Shown: in pieces, positions 34,381 through 42,669 of the stretch
Numbering within the stretch: the stretch's first letter is position 1
How the letters are laid out: every line of letters starts with the position of its first letter
Assembly (NCBI GenBank): GCA_015069195.1
Contig: SVJA01000014.1
Location: 1-53,781, forward strand
Direction: 5' to 3'
Length of the DNA stretch: 53,781 nucleotides
DNA from: Oscillospiraceae bacterium
GTDB taxonomy: Bacteria; Bacillota; Clostridia; UBA1212
Notes under the pieces: model-generated
Database searches by the model: none
What the model was told of the DNA's origin: nothing
The model's input: only the letters and a program-made list of their open reading frames with translations
Translations under genes and position numbers: made by a program

Positions 34381-34991
34381 TGATAGCGATAATAAATTAC
34401 GGAGTCGGAAACTTGTTTTCGTTGTCGGGTTCTCTTAAAAGACTCGGCATTGAAAGTGTTGTTACGGCTGATGAAAATGTTATAAGAAATGCAGACAGAA
34501 TCATTCTTCCGGGAGTCGGTGCTTTCGGAGATGCTGCAGAGAAACTCAGAAAAAGCGGACTTGATAAAGTGATTATCGATGAGGCAAAAAAGGGTAAGCC
34601 ACTTATGGGCATATGTCTCGGTATGCAGATGCTTTTCGAAAAAAGTTATGAGTACGGCGAGCACGAAGGTCTCGGTCTTATACCGGGCAATGTAAAGCCT
34701 ATGAAACCGCTTCTTGACGGCAAACTCAAGGTTCCTCACATCGGCTGGAATTCTTTGCAGATAAAAGATAAAAACGATCCGCTTCTCAAGTATATAGAAG
34801 AGGGCGATTACGTTTACTACGTACATTCTTTTTATGCGACGGATTGTGATGCGTGGATATCGTCAACTTCCGAGTACGGCATTACAGTGACCGGTTCTGT
34901 CAGAAACGGAAATGTATGGGGCACACAGTTTCATCCGGAAAAGAGCGGAGAAAAGGGGCTTTTGATACTCAAAGCATTTTCTGAAATTTAA
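34380..34991 (+). CDS. hisH: Imidazole glycerol phosphate synthase, glutaminase subunit
   Basis: A 203-residue class I glutamine amidotransferase. Nucleophile Cys lies in GICLGMQMLFE (~78-88); the His-Glu pair is in GTQFHPEKSGEKG (~181-193). It supplies ammonia through a tunnel to HisF, encoded two genes downstream. Confidence 0.97.
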   Translation: MIAIINYGVGNLFSLSGSLKRLGIESVVTADENVIRNADRIILPGVGAFGDAAEKLRKSGLDKVIIDEAKKGKPLMGICLGMQMLFEKSYEYGEHEGLGLIPGNVKPMKPLLDGKLKVPHIGWNSLQIKDKNDPLLKYIEEGDYVYYVHSFYATDCDAWISSTSEYGITVTGSVRNGNVWGTQFHPEKSGEKGLLILKAFSEI

Positions 34992-35007
34992 TTAAAGGGG
35001 ACAATTT

Positions 35008-35724
35008 ATGTATATTCTTCCTGCTATTGATATAAGCGAAAAAAAGGTTGTCAGACTTACGGAGGGTGACTATAACCGCGTGAAAGTTTACTCTGACAAT
35101 CCTGTTGATATGATAAAAGAGTTCAAGTCAAAAGGTGCATCGTATTTGCATGTCGTTGACCTTGACGGTGCAAAGTACGGCTCCCTTGTGAATTTAGATG
35201 CGATTTCCGCTATTGCGGCTGAAGGCGGTATTTTTATCGAAGTAGGTGGCGGAATCCGTGATGAAGAAAAGATCAAGACTTATCTTGAAAAAGGTGCAAA
35301 TCGCGTGATTTTGGGCACTGTAGCTATAAAGAACTTTGAATTCACGAAAGAGATGGCGGAAAAGTACGGTGACAAGATTGCAGTAGGCGTAGATGCCAAA
35401 AACGGCAAGGTTGCAGTAAACGGCTGGCTTGAGGACAGCGGAATTGATTCTGTAGAATTTTGTAAAAAACTTGCGACTGCGGGTGTAAAGACAATTATTT
35501 ACACGGACATATCAAAAGACGGTATGCTTTCCGGTTGCAACCTTGATATATACAAAGAACTTTGCAAGATTGAGGGCGTAGACATAGTTGCTTCCGGCGG
35601 TGTTACTTCGGTTTCAGAGGTAAAGACTCTGAAAGAGTACGGTTGTGCAGGTGTAATTATCGGTAAAGCGATTTACGAGGGTAAGATAACTCTCGAAGAA
35701 GCCTTGGAATGTGTGAAATATTAA
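35008..35724 (+). CDS. hisA: ProFAR isomerase
   Basis: A 238-residue (βα)8 barrel. The two catalytic Asp positions are in LPAIDISEKKVVRL (Asp8) and YTDISKDGMLSG (~167-178), with phosphate-binding EVGGGIRD and VASGGVTSV. It opens the Amadori-type sugar ring upstream of HisHF. AAAGGGG precedes the ATG. Confidence 0.96.
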   Translation: MYILPAIDISEKKVVRLTEGDYNRVKVYSDNPVDMIKEFKSKGASYLHVVDLDGAKYGSLVNLDAISAIAAEGGIFIEVGGGIRDEEKIKTYLEKGANRVILGTVAIKNFEFTKEMAEKYGDKIAVGVDAKNGKVAVNGWLEDSGIDSVEFCKKLATAGVKTIIYTDISKDGMLSGCNLDIYKELCKIEGVDIVASGGVTSVSEVKTLKEYGCAGVIIGKAIYEGKITLEEALECVKY

Positions 35725-35740
35725 GGACGGAGCGGGAAAT

Positions 35741-36502
35741 ATGGTAGCAAAAAGAATTATTCCGTGCCTTGATATAAGACACGGCAGAGTTGTAAAAGGC
35801 GTAAATTTTGAAGGAATACAGGACGTTGACGATCCGGTTTCGCTTGCAAGATTTTATAACGAATCGGGCGCTGATGAGCTGGTTTTCTATGACATAACGG
35901 CAAGCGTTGAGGGCAGAGGACTTTTTACCGATGTGCTCGAAAGAGTTGCAAGCGAGGTTTTTATACCGCTCACGGTAGGCGGCAGTATAAATACTCTAGA
36001 TGACTTTGACAGAGTTTTAAAGTGCGGTGCTGACAAAGTAAGTGTAAACTCCGGTGCGATAAAGAATCCTTCGCTTATAGGCGAAGCGGCAAAACGTTAC
36101 GGCGACCAATGTGTAGTTCTTTCAATGGATGTAAAAAGGGTTGACGGAAAGTTTACATTATTCACGGCAGGCGGCAGAGTTAATACCGGAATCGATGCAC
36201 TTGATTGGGCTGTGCGCGGTGAAGCGGCAGGTGCAGGAGAGCTTGTGCTGAACAGTATAGACACCGACGGCGTAAAGAAAGGTTTTGACATCGAAATGCT
36301 TTCTGCATTTGCCGAGAAACTTTCAATTCCGATAATCGCAAGCGGCGGTGCCGGATGCATGGAGGACTTTAAGACTTTGTTTGAAACAGTTCCTAAAGTT
36401 GATGCAGGTCTTGCGGCTTCGATATTCCACTTCAAAACTGTAAACATAAAAGATTTAAAAGACTATTTGATAGAAAACAATATTGAAATGAGGAAAATAT
36501 AA
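35741..36502 (+). CDS. hisF: Imidazole glycerol phosphate synthase, cyclase subunit
   Basis: A 253-residue barrel homologous to HisA. RIIPCLDIRHGRVVKGVNF (Asp11) and LNSIDTDGVKKGFD (~166-179) carry the catalytic acids; VGGSIN and IASGGAG bind phosphate. With HisH it makes IGP and AICAR. It lies 16 bases after hisA. Confidence 0.97.
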   Translation: MVAKRIIPCLDIRHGRVVKGVNFEGIQDVDDPVSLARFYNESGADELVFYDITASVEGRGLFTDVLERVASEVFIPLTVGGSINTLDDFDRVLKCGADKVSVNSGAIKNPSLIGEAAKRYGDQCVVLSMDVKRVDGKFTLFTAGGRVNTGIDALDWAVRGEAAGAGELVLNSIDTDGVKKGFDIEMLSAFAEKLSIPIIASGGAGCMEDFKTLFETVPKVDAGLAASIFHFKTVNIKDLKDYLIENNIEMRKI

Positions 36503-36503
36503 A

Positions 36504-37160
36504 ATGATTAACGAAAGCGTAATTTCTAAACTTAAATTCGATGATAAGGGTTTGATTCCTGCAGTGGTTCAGGATTTCTACACTGGCGAGGTACTCACCG
36601 TTGCATATATGAACAGCGAAAGCCTTAAAATAACACTCGAAGAGAAAATGACTTGCTTCTTCTCTCGTTCAAGACAGGAACTTTGGAGAAAGGGCGAAAC
36701 AAGCGGCAACCGTCAGCACGTTGTAAGCATCGCTGCAGACTGTGACTGCGATGCACTTGTTGTAAAAGTAATCAAAGACGGTCCTGCGTGCCACACCGGC
36801 AAAAACAGTTGTTTCTTTGAGGCACTTTACGCAGACGAAGATAAATCAGAGTTTTCTATGGACGGTCTGTACGAACTGATTTTAGGCAGAAAGCAGGAAA
36901 TGCCGGAAGGTTCCTACACAACATATCTTTTCGCAAAAGGTCTTGAAAAGATTCTTAAAAAAGTAGGCGAGGAGTCATCGGAAGTTCTCATCGGTGCGAT
37001 GAAAAACAGCAAAGAAGAAACAATTTACGAAATTTCTGACCTTGCATACCACGTGCTTGTGTTGATGGTTGAGATGGGGATCTCCGTTGACGACATCAGA
37101 AAGGAACTTGCTTCAAGACATGTCATCGACAAGAAGGTTAAACAGGAGACAATGAAATAA
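36504..37160 (+). CDS. hisI: Bifunctional phosphoribosyl-AMP cyclohydrolase/phosphoribosyl-ATP pyrophosphatase
   Basis: A 218-residue HisIE fusion. Residues 1-~115 are the HisI zinc domain: SRSRQELWRKGETSGN, then DCDCDALVV and GPACHTGKNSCFF with the zinc cysteines. Residues ~120-218 are the HisE MazG-like helical domain (YTTYLFAKGLEKILKKVGEESSEVLIGAMK, EISDLAYHVLVLM). It catalyses steps two and three and is the last biosynthetic gene of the operon. Confidence 0.96.
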   Translation: MINESVISKLKFDDKGLIPAVVQDFYTGEVLTVAYMNSESLKITLEEKMTCFFSRSRQELWRKGETSGNRQHVVSIAADCDCDALVVKVIKDGPACHTGKNSCFFEALYADEDKSEFSMDGLYELILGRKQEMPEGSYTTYLFAKGLEKILKKVGEESSEVLIGAMKNSKEETIYEISDLAYHVLVLMVEMGISVDDIRKELASRHVIDKKVKQETMK

Positions 37161-37553
37161 ATGGCATTCTGGTTATTCTTGTTCGCATCTGTTCTTTTGA
37201 TTCCGCTGACAATGGTTTTCTTCGGAAAATATTTCAGTAAAAAATCGCCGAAAGAAATAAATTGGATTTTCGGCTATCGAACAATGCGATCCACAAAGAA
37301 CGACTCCACTTGGGAATTTGCTCATAATTACTTCGGCAGACTTTGGTTCATAAACGGTTTATGGCTCTGCGCCTTAACCGTTGTGGCTGTGGTCTGTCTT
37401 TTGTTTTTCAGGGATGATCAAGATTTTGTCGGCAACTGTGCAATGATTTTGTTTTATGTCCAGATGGTTGTGATGCTAATTCCGATTTTCTTTACGGAGA
37501 GAGCTCTGAAGAAGAATTTTGACGAGGATGGAAATCGGATAGAGAGGGAATAA
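37161..37553 (+). CDS. SdpI-like small membrane protein
   Basis: A 130-residue protein starting directly at the hisIE stop. It has three hydrophobic segments (~2-22, ~64-84, ~92-113) and the SdpI/YhfL-family motif IFGYRTMRSTKNDSTWEFAHNYFGR (~35-59). B. subtilis SdpI gives immunity to the SdpC killing peptide, but most homologues are of unknown role. The link to histidine synthesis is probably cotranscription only. Confidence 0.8.
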   Translation: MAFWLFLFASVLLIPLTMVFFGKYFSKKSPKEINWIFGYRTMRSTKNDSTWEFAHNYFGRLWFINGLWLCALTVVAVVCLLFFRDDQDFVGNCAMILFYVQMVVMLIPIFFTERALKKNFDEDGNRIERE

Positions 37554-37554
37554 A

Positions 37555-37680
37555 ATGCTTGGTTTTATATACAATAATGAAATAATATCTGTTTCGGATA
37601 CACTTGTAGGTATACTTTCTTTGGATGCTGATGATAAGCAAGCTCGTGCAGAGCGGTTAAAACGTTATGAAGAAAAATAA
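37555..37680 (+). CDS. 41-residue protein of unknown function
   Basis: ATG 37555 with AGAGAGGG at 37541-37548 opens a 41-codon frame beginning MLGFIYNNEII and ending LKRYEEK. It has no membrane segment; the C-terminal half is charged and probably helical. It is two bases after the SdpI-like gene, so it would be cotranscribed. I recognise no family. The good ribosome site and tight spacing support it as a real gene. Confidence 0.6.
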   Translation: MLGFIYNNEIISVSDTLVGILSLDADDKQARAERLKRYEEK

Positions 37681-37725
37681 ATGGAAGAAGGAAACTTGGC
37701 AGAATGTCGCTCTTTCCTCTTCCAT
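37681..37725 (+). terminator. Hairpin ending the histidine operon
   Basis: ATGGAAGAAGGAAA pairs with TTTCCTCTTCCAT with one bulged A around an 18-base loop. Only a short T-rich stretch follows, so it may work with the stronger element at 37786. Confidence 0.6.
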
Positions 37726-37785
37726 TTATAATTAAAGTTAAGTAAATCTCTACAAATTTTGTTCCACCCCGCCAAATCCTGTAAC

Positions 37786-37856
37786 GAGTAAAAAAGCCGA
37801 TATGAATTTCTTTTTAGCGTAAGCTAAACCGGAAATTCATATCGGCTTTTTTACTC
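37786..37856. terminator. Bidirectional terminator, perfect 25-bp stem
   Basis: Arms 37786-37810 and 37832-37856 are perfectly complementary and contain A-tract and T-tract flanks on both strands. The loop holds a further 6-bp hairpin (TTTAGC/GCTAAA). It separates the histidine operon from the minus-strand GTPase genes ending at 37860. Confidence 0.9.
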
Positions 37857-37859
37857 TTC

Positions 37860-38804
37860 TTAGTAGAACGTCACAACATCTTCCGTCGGAGGATTTGCCA
37901 GATCTACATTTATTGCTTTGAGTACCGGACCTACGCGGCCGTAAACGCTGCAGTTTTTAATCTCGATTTTGGCTGTGAGATTTATCCATTCTTTGTTCTT
38001 TATACAAGAACTGCTTTCCCATTCACAGAGAAGTCCGCCGAATGCGATATCATCTGCACAACAAGTCATAATGTGTCTGCCGACGATGAAACTGTTTTTC
38101 GGCAGGTGATCGCCTTTTGCTGTCATAACTTTAAATTTAACGGTTTTGCCGTTGTACTTGTCCATTTCCTCGGTAATATCTCTGTACCAAAGTGCATAGT
38201 CGGTGTCGGCAATTTCTATTATCGGCGCGTTGATGTCAAAGGGCAGGGGATCTTCGATTTCGTCCATCTGAACTTTTCCGTCAACGTGGTCATATATGAT
38301 AGCGGCAGCTCTGCTGATACCTCTTACGATTTTGTGAAGTTCCATTTTGTCCATTTCGTAGGGAACTCTGTTAAAAATGATTGCGTCGCAGTTGTTGAGC
38401 TTGTCTACGACAAGGCTTCTCATATTTGCATTGTAGGTGAGGTAAGTGTTGCTGTCAGCAAAAGACATTTCCTGATAAATGAGCCAACTGCTTGGCATAG
38501 CTTCAAAGAATTTATCAAGTGTCCACATACCGTTGTATTCGACAACAATCTTTTTTGCTTTGTGCTTTTTCTGCATTGCCGCAAGTTCGAATTTGTTTAG
38601 ATGTTCTATATCGTCAATGACTTCGATTGCAACATTCGGATGTACGAATTTGCTCTCATCAAGCTCTTCTTCGCCTTCTTCGCAGAGCAATACAAGAATG
38701 TTTCCTTTGCCGTCATTAAAACGTTCGTCGGTCAAGGTTTCCTGAATGAATTTTGTCTTGCCTGCGTCAAGAAAACCTGTAAATAGATATACCGGTATCT
38801 CCAT
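37860..38804 (-). CDS. COG0523-like GTPase domain fused to a YcgQ/DUF1980-like domain
   Basis: A 314-residue protein. Residues 1-~165 follow the G3E/CobW fold: Walker A LFTGFLDAGKTKFI (~7-20), VVEYNGMW in place of the usual EPSG segment, and FNRVP in place of NKxD. The CxCC metal motif of COG0523 is absent. From ~190 the sequence changes to a YcgQ-like (DUF1980/TIGR03943) OB-type region: VGRHIMTCCADDIAFGGLLCE (~240-260), WINLTAKIEI and a PPTEDVVTFY end. Its stop is close to a bidirectional terminator and it follows the His-rich GTPase gene by 18 bases, so both form one operon. Metal trafficking is an inference from domains. Confidence 0.75.
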   Translation of the reverse strand: MEIPVYLFTGFLDAGKTKFIQETLTDERFNDGKGNILVLLCEEGEEELDESKFVHPNVAIEVIDDIEHLNKFELAAMQKKHKAKKIVVEYNGMWTLDKFFEAMPSSWLIYQEMSFADSNTYLTYNANMRSLVVDKLNNCDAIIFNRVPYEMDKMELHKIVRGISRAAAIIYDHVDGKVQMDEIEDPLPFDINAPIIEIADTDYALWYRDITEEMDKYNGKTVKFKVMTAKGDHLPKNSFIVGRHIMTCCADDIAFGGLLCEWESSSCIKNKEWINLTAKIEIKNCSVYGRVGPVLKAINVDLANPPTEDVVTFY

Positions 38805-38822
38805 ATCGTTTTCCTCCGTGAA

Positions 38823-39974
38823 TTATATTCCGAAAAGCTCGGTAATAGCATCTTCGTTAATCTTTGAACCGATTACGCAAAGTCTGCCTGTTATATCTGC
38901 GGCACCTGTTCTGACATCCGGCTCGCCCGGCACATAGTCAAAGTGAATCCATTGACCGTCTTTTCCTGCAACGATGCCTTTTGCTCTGAGAATGATGCCG
39001 TATTTTGACTCTTCGGTGAAGCTTTCAAGGATATTGTTTATCTCGTCTGCAGTAAATGCTTTTGTGGTTTCCTTACCCCAGCTTGTGAACACATCGTCTG
39101 CGTGATGATGCCCGTGTCCGTGATCATGGTCATGACAACCGCAAGTGCAATGCTCTCCATGCTCGTGGTGGTGCTCATGTTCGTGTTCGTGATGATCTTC
39201 ATGCTCATGCTCGTGACAACCGCAAGTGCAATGTTCACCGTGCTCGTGGTGTTCATGGTGATGGTCGTGTTCATGGTGATGCTCGTGTTCGTGATCGTGG
39301 CAACCGCAAGTGCAGTGCTCGTCATGCTCATGATGGTGTTTGTGTTCTTCCATAAGTTTTTCAAGATCTCCGGAAAGAGTATTTGTCTTTTCGACAGCCG
39401 CGAGAATTTGTTTGCCGGTGATATCTTTCCATGGAGTAGTTACGATAACTGCCTCTGGGTTTAATTCTTTTACGATACCTACGCAGGTGTCAAGTTTGAT
39501 TTCTGTAATATCGTCTGTGTGGCTGAGAATAACGGCGGAAGCACTTTTAATCTGGTCGTTAAAGAATTCACCGAAATTCTTATGATAAATTTTGCACTTT
39601 TTAGCATCGACAACAGTGGTGTAGCTGTTTAATACAACCTCGTCCGAAAGGACTTCTTTTGTGGCCTTAATAACATCTGTGAGTTTGCCGACTCCGGAAG
39701 GCTCAATCAAAATTCTGTCGGGTGAAAATTCGTCAATAACTTTTTTCAAAGCCTTTCCGAAATCCCCGACAAGACTGCAACAGATACAACCGGAATTCAT
39801 CTCTGTAATTTCGATGCCGGCTTCTTTCAAGAAACCGCCGTCAATACCGATTTCACCGAATTCGTTTTCTATGAGAACGAGTTTTTCGCCGGTGTAAGCT
39901 TCTGAAATGAGTTTCTTTATGAGTGTGGTCTTTCCCGCACCGAGAAAGCCTGAGAAAATATCAATTTTTGTCAT
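38823..39974 (-). CDS. COG0523 GTPase with His/Cys-rich metal-binding insert (zinc chaperone-like)
   Basis: A 383-residue CobW/ZNG1-like G3E GTPase. Walker A is FSGFLGAGKTTLIKKL (~6-21), ENEFGEIGID follows, the metal motif CxCC is in MNSGCICCSLVGDFG (~60-74), then ILIEPSGVGKL and LSHTDDITE (NKxD-like). Between ~215 and ~300 lies a His/Glu/Cys-rich insert with three copies of HCTCGCH[DE]H. The CobW C-terminal domain (~305-383) ends the protein. I start at ATG 39974 behind AAGAGGTG. By family it uses GTP to hand zinc to client enzymes. No Zur-type palindrome is visible upstream. Confidence 0.9.
   Translation of the reverse strand: MTKIDIFSGFLGAGKTTLIKKLISEAYTGEKLVLIENEFGEIGIDGGFLKEAGIEITEMNSGCICCSLVGDFGKALKKVIDEFSPDRILIEPSGVGKLTDVIKATKEVLSDEVVLNSYTTVVDAKKCKIYHKNFGEFFNDQIKSASAVILSHTDDITEIKLDTCVGIVKELNPEAVIVTTPWKDITGKQILAAVEKTNTLSGDLEKLMEEHKHHHEHDEHCTCGCHDHEHEHHHEHDHHHEHHEHGEHCTCGCHEHEHEDHHEHEHEHHHEHGEHCTCGCHDHDHGHGHHHADDVFTSWGKETTKAFTADEINNILESFTEESKYGIILRAKGIVAGKDGQWIHFDYVPGEPDVRTGAADITGRLCVIGSKINEDAITELFGI
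39100..39350 (-). repeat. Tandem repeat encoding the His/Cys-rich insert
   Basis: The 14-base core CAACCGCAAGTGCA recurs at 39136, 39217 and 39301 (81 and 84 bases apart), each encoding CTCGC. The intervening DNA is degenerate CAT/CAC and GAG/GAA codons. Copy number could vary between strains. Confidence 0.85.
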
Positions 39975-40052
39975 GTAAAAAACACCTCTTAAATAATTTT
40001 TAATGCATAGGTAAAGGTAACACCAAACGCGCATTTTTTCAAGGATTTTGTA

Positions 40053-40081
40053 TTGAAGCTGATGTGAAAAAATGATAGAAT
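40053..40081 (+). promoter_or_regulatory. Candidate promoter for the SGNH lipoprotein
   Basis: TTGAAG, 17-base spacer, TAGAAT, about 58 bases before the start codon. Confidence 0.55.
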
Positions 40082-40138
40082 AATAAAAATATTAATAATT
40101 TTGATAAATTGTGTACAAACAAAGTTTAGGAGGCATTT

Positions 40139-41281
40139 ATGAAAAAGATAATATGTTTGTTACTCTTGTTGGCAATGCTTGTTTCGGTTGCTGCGTGTGA
40201 AAAAGGAGAGCCGGCAGGTTCTGCGACTCCTACTGTGACTTCCACACAGTCAACAGATAATGAGCCGAGCCCGAGTGCTACGGTTGACGAAGAGACAGAA
40301 GCTACAGAGTCAGTTGTTCCGACTGAAACTTCGACACCTTCCCCGACTGCGAAACCGACTGCAACGGTAAAACCTGTTGAAAAAACTCCGGAGCCGGTCG
40401 ATAGAGGTACACTTTCCATTGAAAATGTATATGCGTTTCTCGATTATCCTGCATCAAATATATACCCGAAGTTTTCTATTCCGAAAATGGCAGAAAAACT
40501 TACCTACACATTTGATGGCAACGGTATAAAGATAGATGCTGACAAAAATACGGTTACTGCTGTGACAAAAGGTACATACACCGTTACGGCTTCTTCCGAG
40601 AACTTTAAAACGACTTTCTCCGTATATGTAAAAGAAGTCAATAAAAATGTTAAAGGTTCAAACGGTGAGCTGAAGTTCGATACTTCAAAATTTACTTCAC
40701 AGGCTGCAAACAGACTTTCCCAGTGGGAAAAAGACGGTGTTGACGGAAAAACCACATTGTTTATAGGTGACTCTTTCTTTGACTCATATTTCTGGTCGGA
40801 TTTTTACACAAAACATTATGCCGGAAAGGATGCTCTTCTTTTAGGTATAGGTTCGACTACAACATACGATTGGGAAGTGTGGGCGGATGAATGGCTCGGC
40901 AAGACTTCACCGAAAAATATAGTTATAAATGTCGGAACAAACAATGTATATGACGATGGTGATAATGTTAATGAAACTATTGTTGCGCTTAAACGTCTTT
41001 TCCTCGTTTTGCATAACAAGTTCCCGGATACGCAGATATATTGGTACGGTATTTCACAGAGAGCATATGGTACTCAACAAATTAATATGGTTACTAAAAT
41101 AAATAGAAATATGAAGGATTGGTGTGACCTGTGCGACTATGTGACATATTTAGACGCTACATCGAAACTGACTGCAGACAAGCTTAAAGACGGGGTTCAT
41201 CCTAAACTTGAACAATATTCGATATTTACGAGAGAACTTTCTAAGACCGATATTGTGATTGAGAAGAAATCCGGTAACTGA
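40139..41281 (+). CDS. Lipoprotein with Ig-like domain and SGNH hydrolase
   Basis: A 380-residue exported lipoprotein: signal with lipobox SVAAC (Cys20), a Thr/Pro/Ser/Glu-rich linker (~25-88) resembling that of the deacetylase at position 1, and a ~70-residue Ig-like β-domain (TAVTKGTYTVTASSENFKTT). A C-terminal SGNH hydrolase follows: LFIGDSFFDSYF (block I Ser), GIGSTTTYDW, VINVGTNNVYDDG (block III Asn) and DGVHPKLEQY (Asp-x-x-His). It is probably an acetyl-esterase on cell-surface or dietary glycans; the substrate is unknown. AGGAGG precedes the start. It diverges from the GTPase pair. Confidence 0.88.
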   Translation: MKKIICLLLLLAMLVSVAACEKGEPAGSATPTVTSTQSTDNEPSPSATVDEETEATESVVPTETSTPSPTAKPTATVKPVEKTPEPVDRGTLSIENVYAFLDYPASNIYPKFSIPKMAEKLTYTFDGNGIKIDADKNTVTAVTKGTYTVTASSENFKTTFSVYVKEVNKNVKGSNGELKFDTSKFTSQAANRLSQWEKDGVDGKTTLFIGDSFFDSYFWSDFYTKHYAGKDALLLGIGSTTTYDWEVWADEWLGKTSPKNIVINVGTNNVYDDGDNVNETIVALKRLFLVLHNKFPDTQIYWYGISQRAYGTQQINMVTKINRNMKDWCDLCDYVTYLDATSKLTADKLKDGVHPKLEQYSIFTRELSKTDIVIEKKSGN

Positions 41282-41328
41282 TAAAGATACTTTTGTAATT
41301 TATATACTTTGTGTAAAGTCGTAACTAT

Positions 41329-41362
41329 AAAAGAGGTTGCCTTTTTGGTTGCCTCTTTTGTT
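41329..41362 (+). terminator. Intrinsic terminator after the SGNH lipoprotein
   Basis: AAAAGAGG (41329-41336) pairs with CCTCTTTT (41352-41359) around a T-rich loop. Confidence 0.8.
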
Positions 41363-41441
41363 GTTGTAGGATCGCGGCACTGTTGGGCATGTATCGGCGA
41401 GTTTGACGACTTCCGTATTGCGATTTTTTAAAGATTTCATA

Positions 41442-41469
41442 TTGATACTGCAATAAAAAAGAATACAAT
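41442..41469 (+). promoter_or_regulatory. Candidate promoter for the cytosolic SGNH protein
   Basis: TTGATA, 16-base spacer, TACAAT, about 30 bases before the start. Confidence 0.6.
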
Positions 41470-41498
41470 ACGAGAAATAACATATGAAGAGGTATACG

Positions 41499-42605
41499 AT
41501 GATATTTTTTAAGACGTACAGTTCAAATACCTATGCAGGCACTTTAAATCAATGCTTTTTTATGTCAGATAAGACGGTGCAGACGGGAAGGGTGTTTTAC
41601 AGGATATCAGTGGGCGGCACATTTAATTATTCACTATTGTTCTCAAATACTGTTGAAAGCACATATCCGCCTGTTGAAGGCAGTTACAGAAATATGAAGT
41701 GTGACGAGTGGAAACTAGATGTGTTGCGCCTTGCTGTTTGCTCAAAAGATGATTTTGATAAGTTTGAAAAAAACGGTGTGATGCCGAATATGAATTTTAC
41801 AGATGTAACTTTCGATGGCAAGTTGTCTAAATGGGTAGCTCCCGGTGAAACTTTTTCAACCGATCCGATAAAGCTGACTTTTGCGAAAAATGACTATCTG
41901 TGCGTGGAAATATCTTTTACGGGAACAAAACTTCCTCATATGTGCGATCTTAATATTCCCGGATTTTTATGCGAGAACGGTAAGTGGATTGAATCAAATC
42001 GGTTGCCAGTGCCTGATATGGTTGGCTGTGACAGAAAGGTTTCTCTTAAAATAGGGTATTTCGGAGATTCTATTACCCAGGGAATAGGAACTGCTAAAAA
42101 CTCATATTCACATTGGAATGCAAAGTTATCCGAGAGACTCGGTACGGAAAATGCTTATTGGAATATCGGTATTGCAGCAGCAAGTGCAAATGATGCGGCG
42201 AGTTTCGGTACGTGGTTTGATAAAGCTGTTCAAAACGATATTGTTGTTATGTGTTTCGGTGTGAATGACATTATGGGCGGCGGTGGTTATGAACAATTGG
42301 TTTCAGATCTTGAAAGTATAGTTTGCAGATTGCACAAAAATGGTTGCAAAGTGATTATTCAGACCGTACCGCCGTTTGTGTACAATGAGTCGATGGCAGT
42401 CGTTTGGCGCAAAGTTAATGACTATATAAAAAATGCGCTTTTGCAAAAGGTTGAAGCGGTGTTCGATAATGTGCCGTACCTTCAGGATGAGGGGGAGAAC
42501 AGCCATATGAATAAATACGGTGACCATCCGAACGCCGTAGGATGCAGTGTATGGGCAGATGCGATTTATCCCTGTGTAAAAGAGGTTACTGAAAAGTTTA
42601 AATAA
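41499..42605 (+). CDS. SGNH/GDSL hydrolase-family protein with N-terminal β-domain
   Basis: A 368-residue protein. I start at ATG 41499 because AAGAGG (41487-41492) lies six bases upstream; the ATG at 41484 has no ribosome site. No signal peptide is visible, so it is probably cytosolic. Residues ~1-170 are β-rich, of a type I cannot name. The SGNH hydrolase part follows: IGYFGDSITQGIG (catalytic Ser), GIAAASANDA, MCFGVNDIMGGGG (Asn) and YGDHPNAVG (Asp-x-x-His-like end). It could trim acyl groups from imported oligosaccharides. It stands alone between terminators. Confidence 0.85.
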   Translation: MIFFKTYSSNTYAGTLNQCFFMSDKTVQTGRVFYRISVGGTFNYSLLFSNTVESTYPPVEGSYRNMKCDEWKLDVLRLAVCSKDDFDKFEKNGVMPNMNFTDVTFDGKLSKWVAPGETFSTDPIKLTFAKNDYLCVEISFTGTKLPHMCDLNIPGFLCENGKWIESNRLPVPDMVGCDRKVSLKIGYFGDSITQGIGTAKNSYSHWNAKLSERLGTENAYWNIGIAAASANDAASFGTWFDKAVQNDIVVMCFGVNDIMGGGGYEQLVSDLESIVCRLHKNGCKVIIQTVPPFVYNESMAVVWRKVNDYIKNALLQKVEAVFDNVPYLQDEGENSHMNKYGDHPNAVGCSVWADAIYPCVKEVTEKFK

Positions 42606-42610
42606 AGTTA

Positions 42611-42642
42611 AACGCGGCTGCCCGAGTAGGCAGCCGCGTTGT
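42611..42642. terminator. Stem-loop between convergent SGNH and ddh genes
   Basis: A perfect 12-bp GC-rich stem, AACGCGGCTGCC with GGCAGCCGCGTT, around CGAGTA. The T tract is weak on both strands. Confidence 0.8.
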
Positions 42643-42669
42643 GTCTATATGCAATACTTAATTAAATTA

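Noticed and set aside
39100-39470. Val/Met-rich plus-strand frame opposite the His-rich gene
   Set aside because: It is the antisense of CAT/CAC/GAG codons, has no ribosome site and is a mirror of the tandem repeat.
39975-40138. A Zur box upstream of the His-rich GTPase
   Set aside because: No copy of the ATTTGCGAA-type palindrome is visible in the divergent intergenic region, so zinc regulation of this pair is not supported by sequence.
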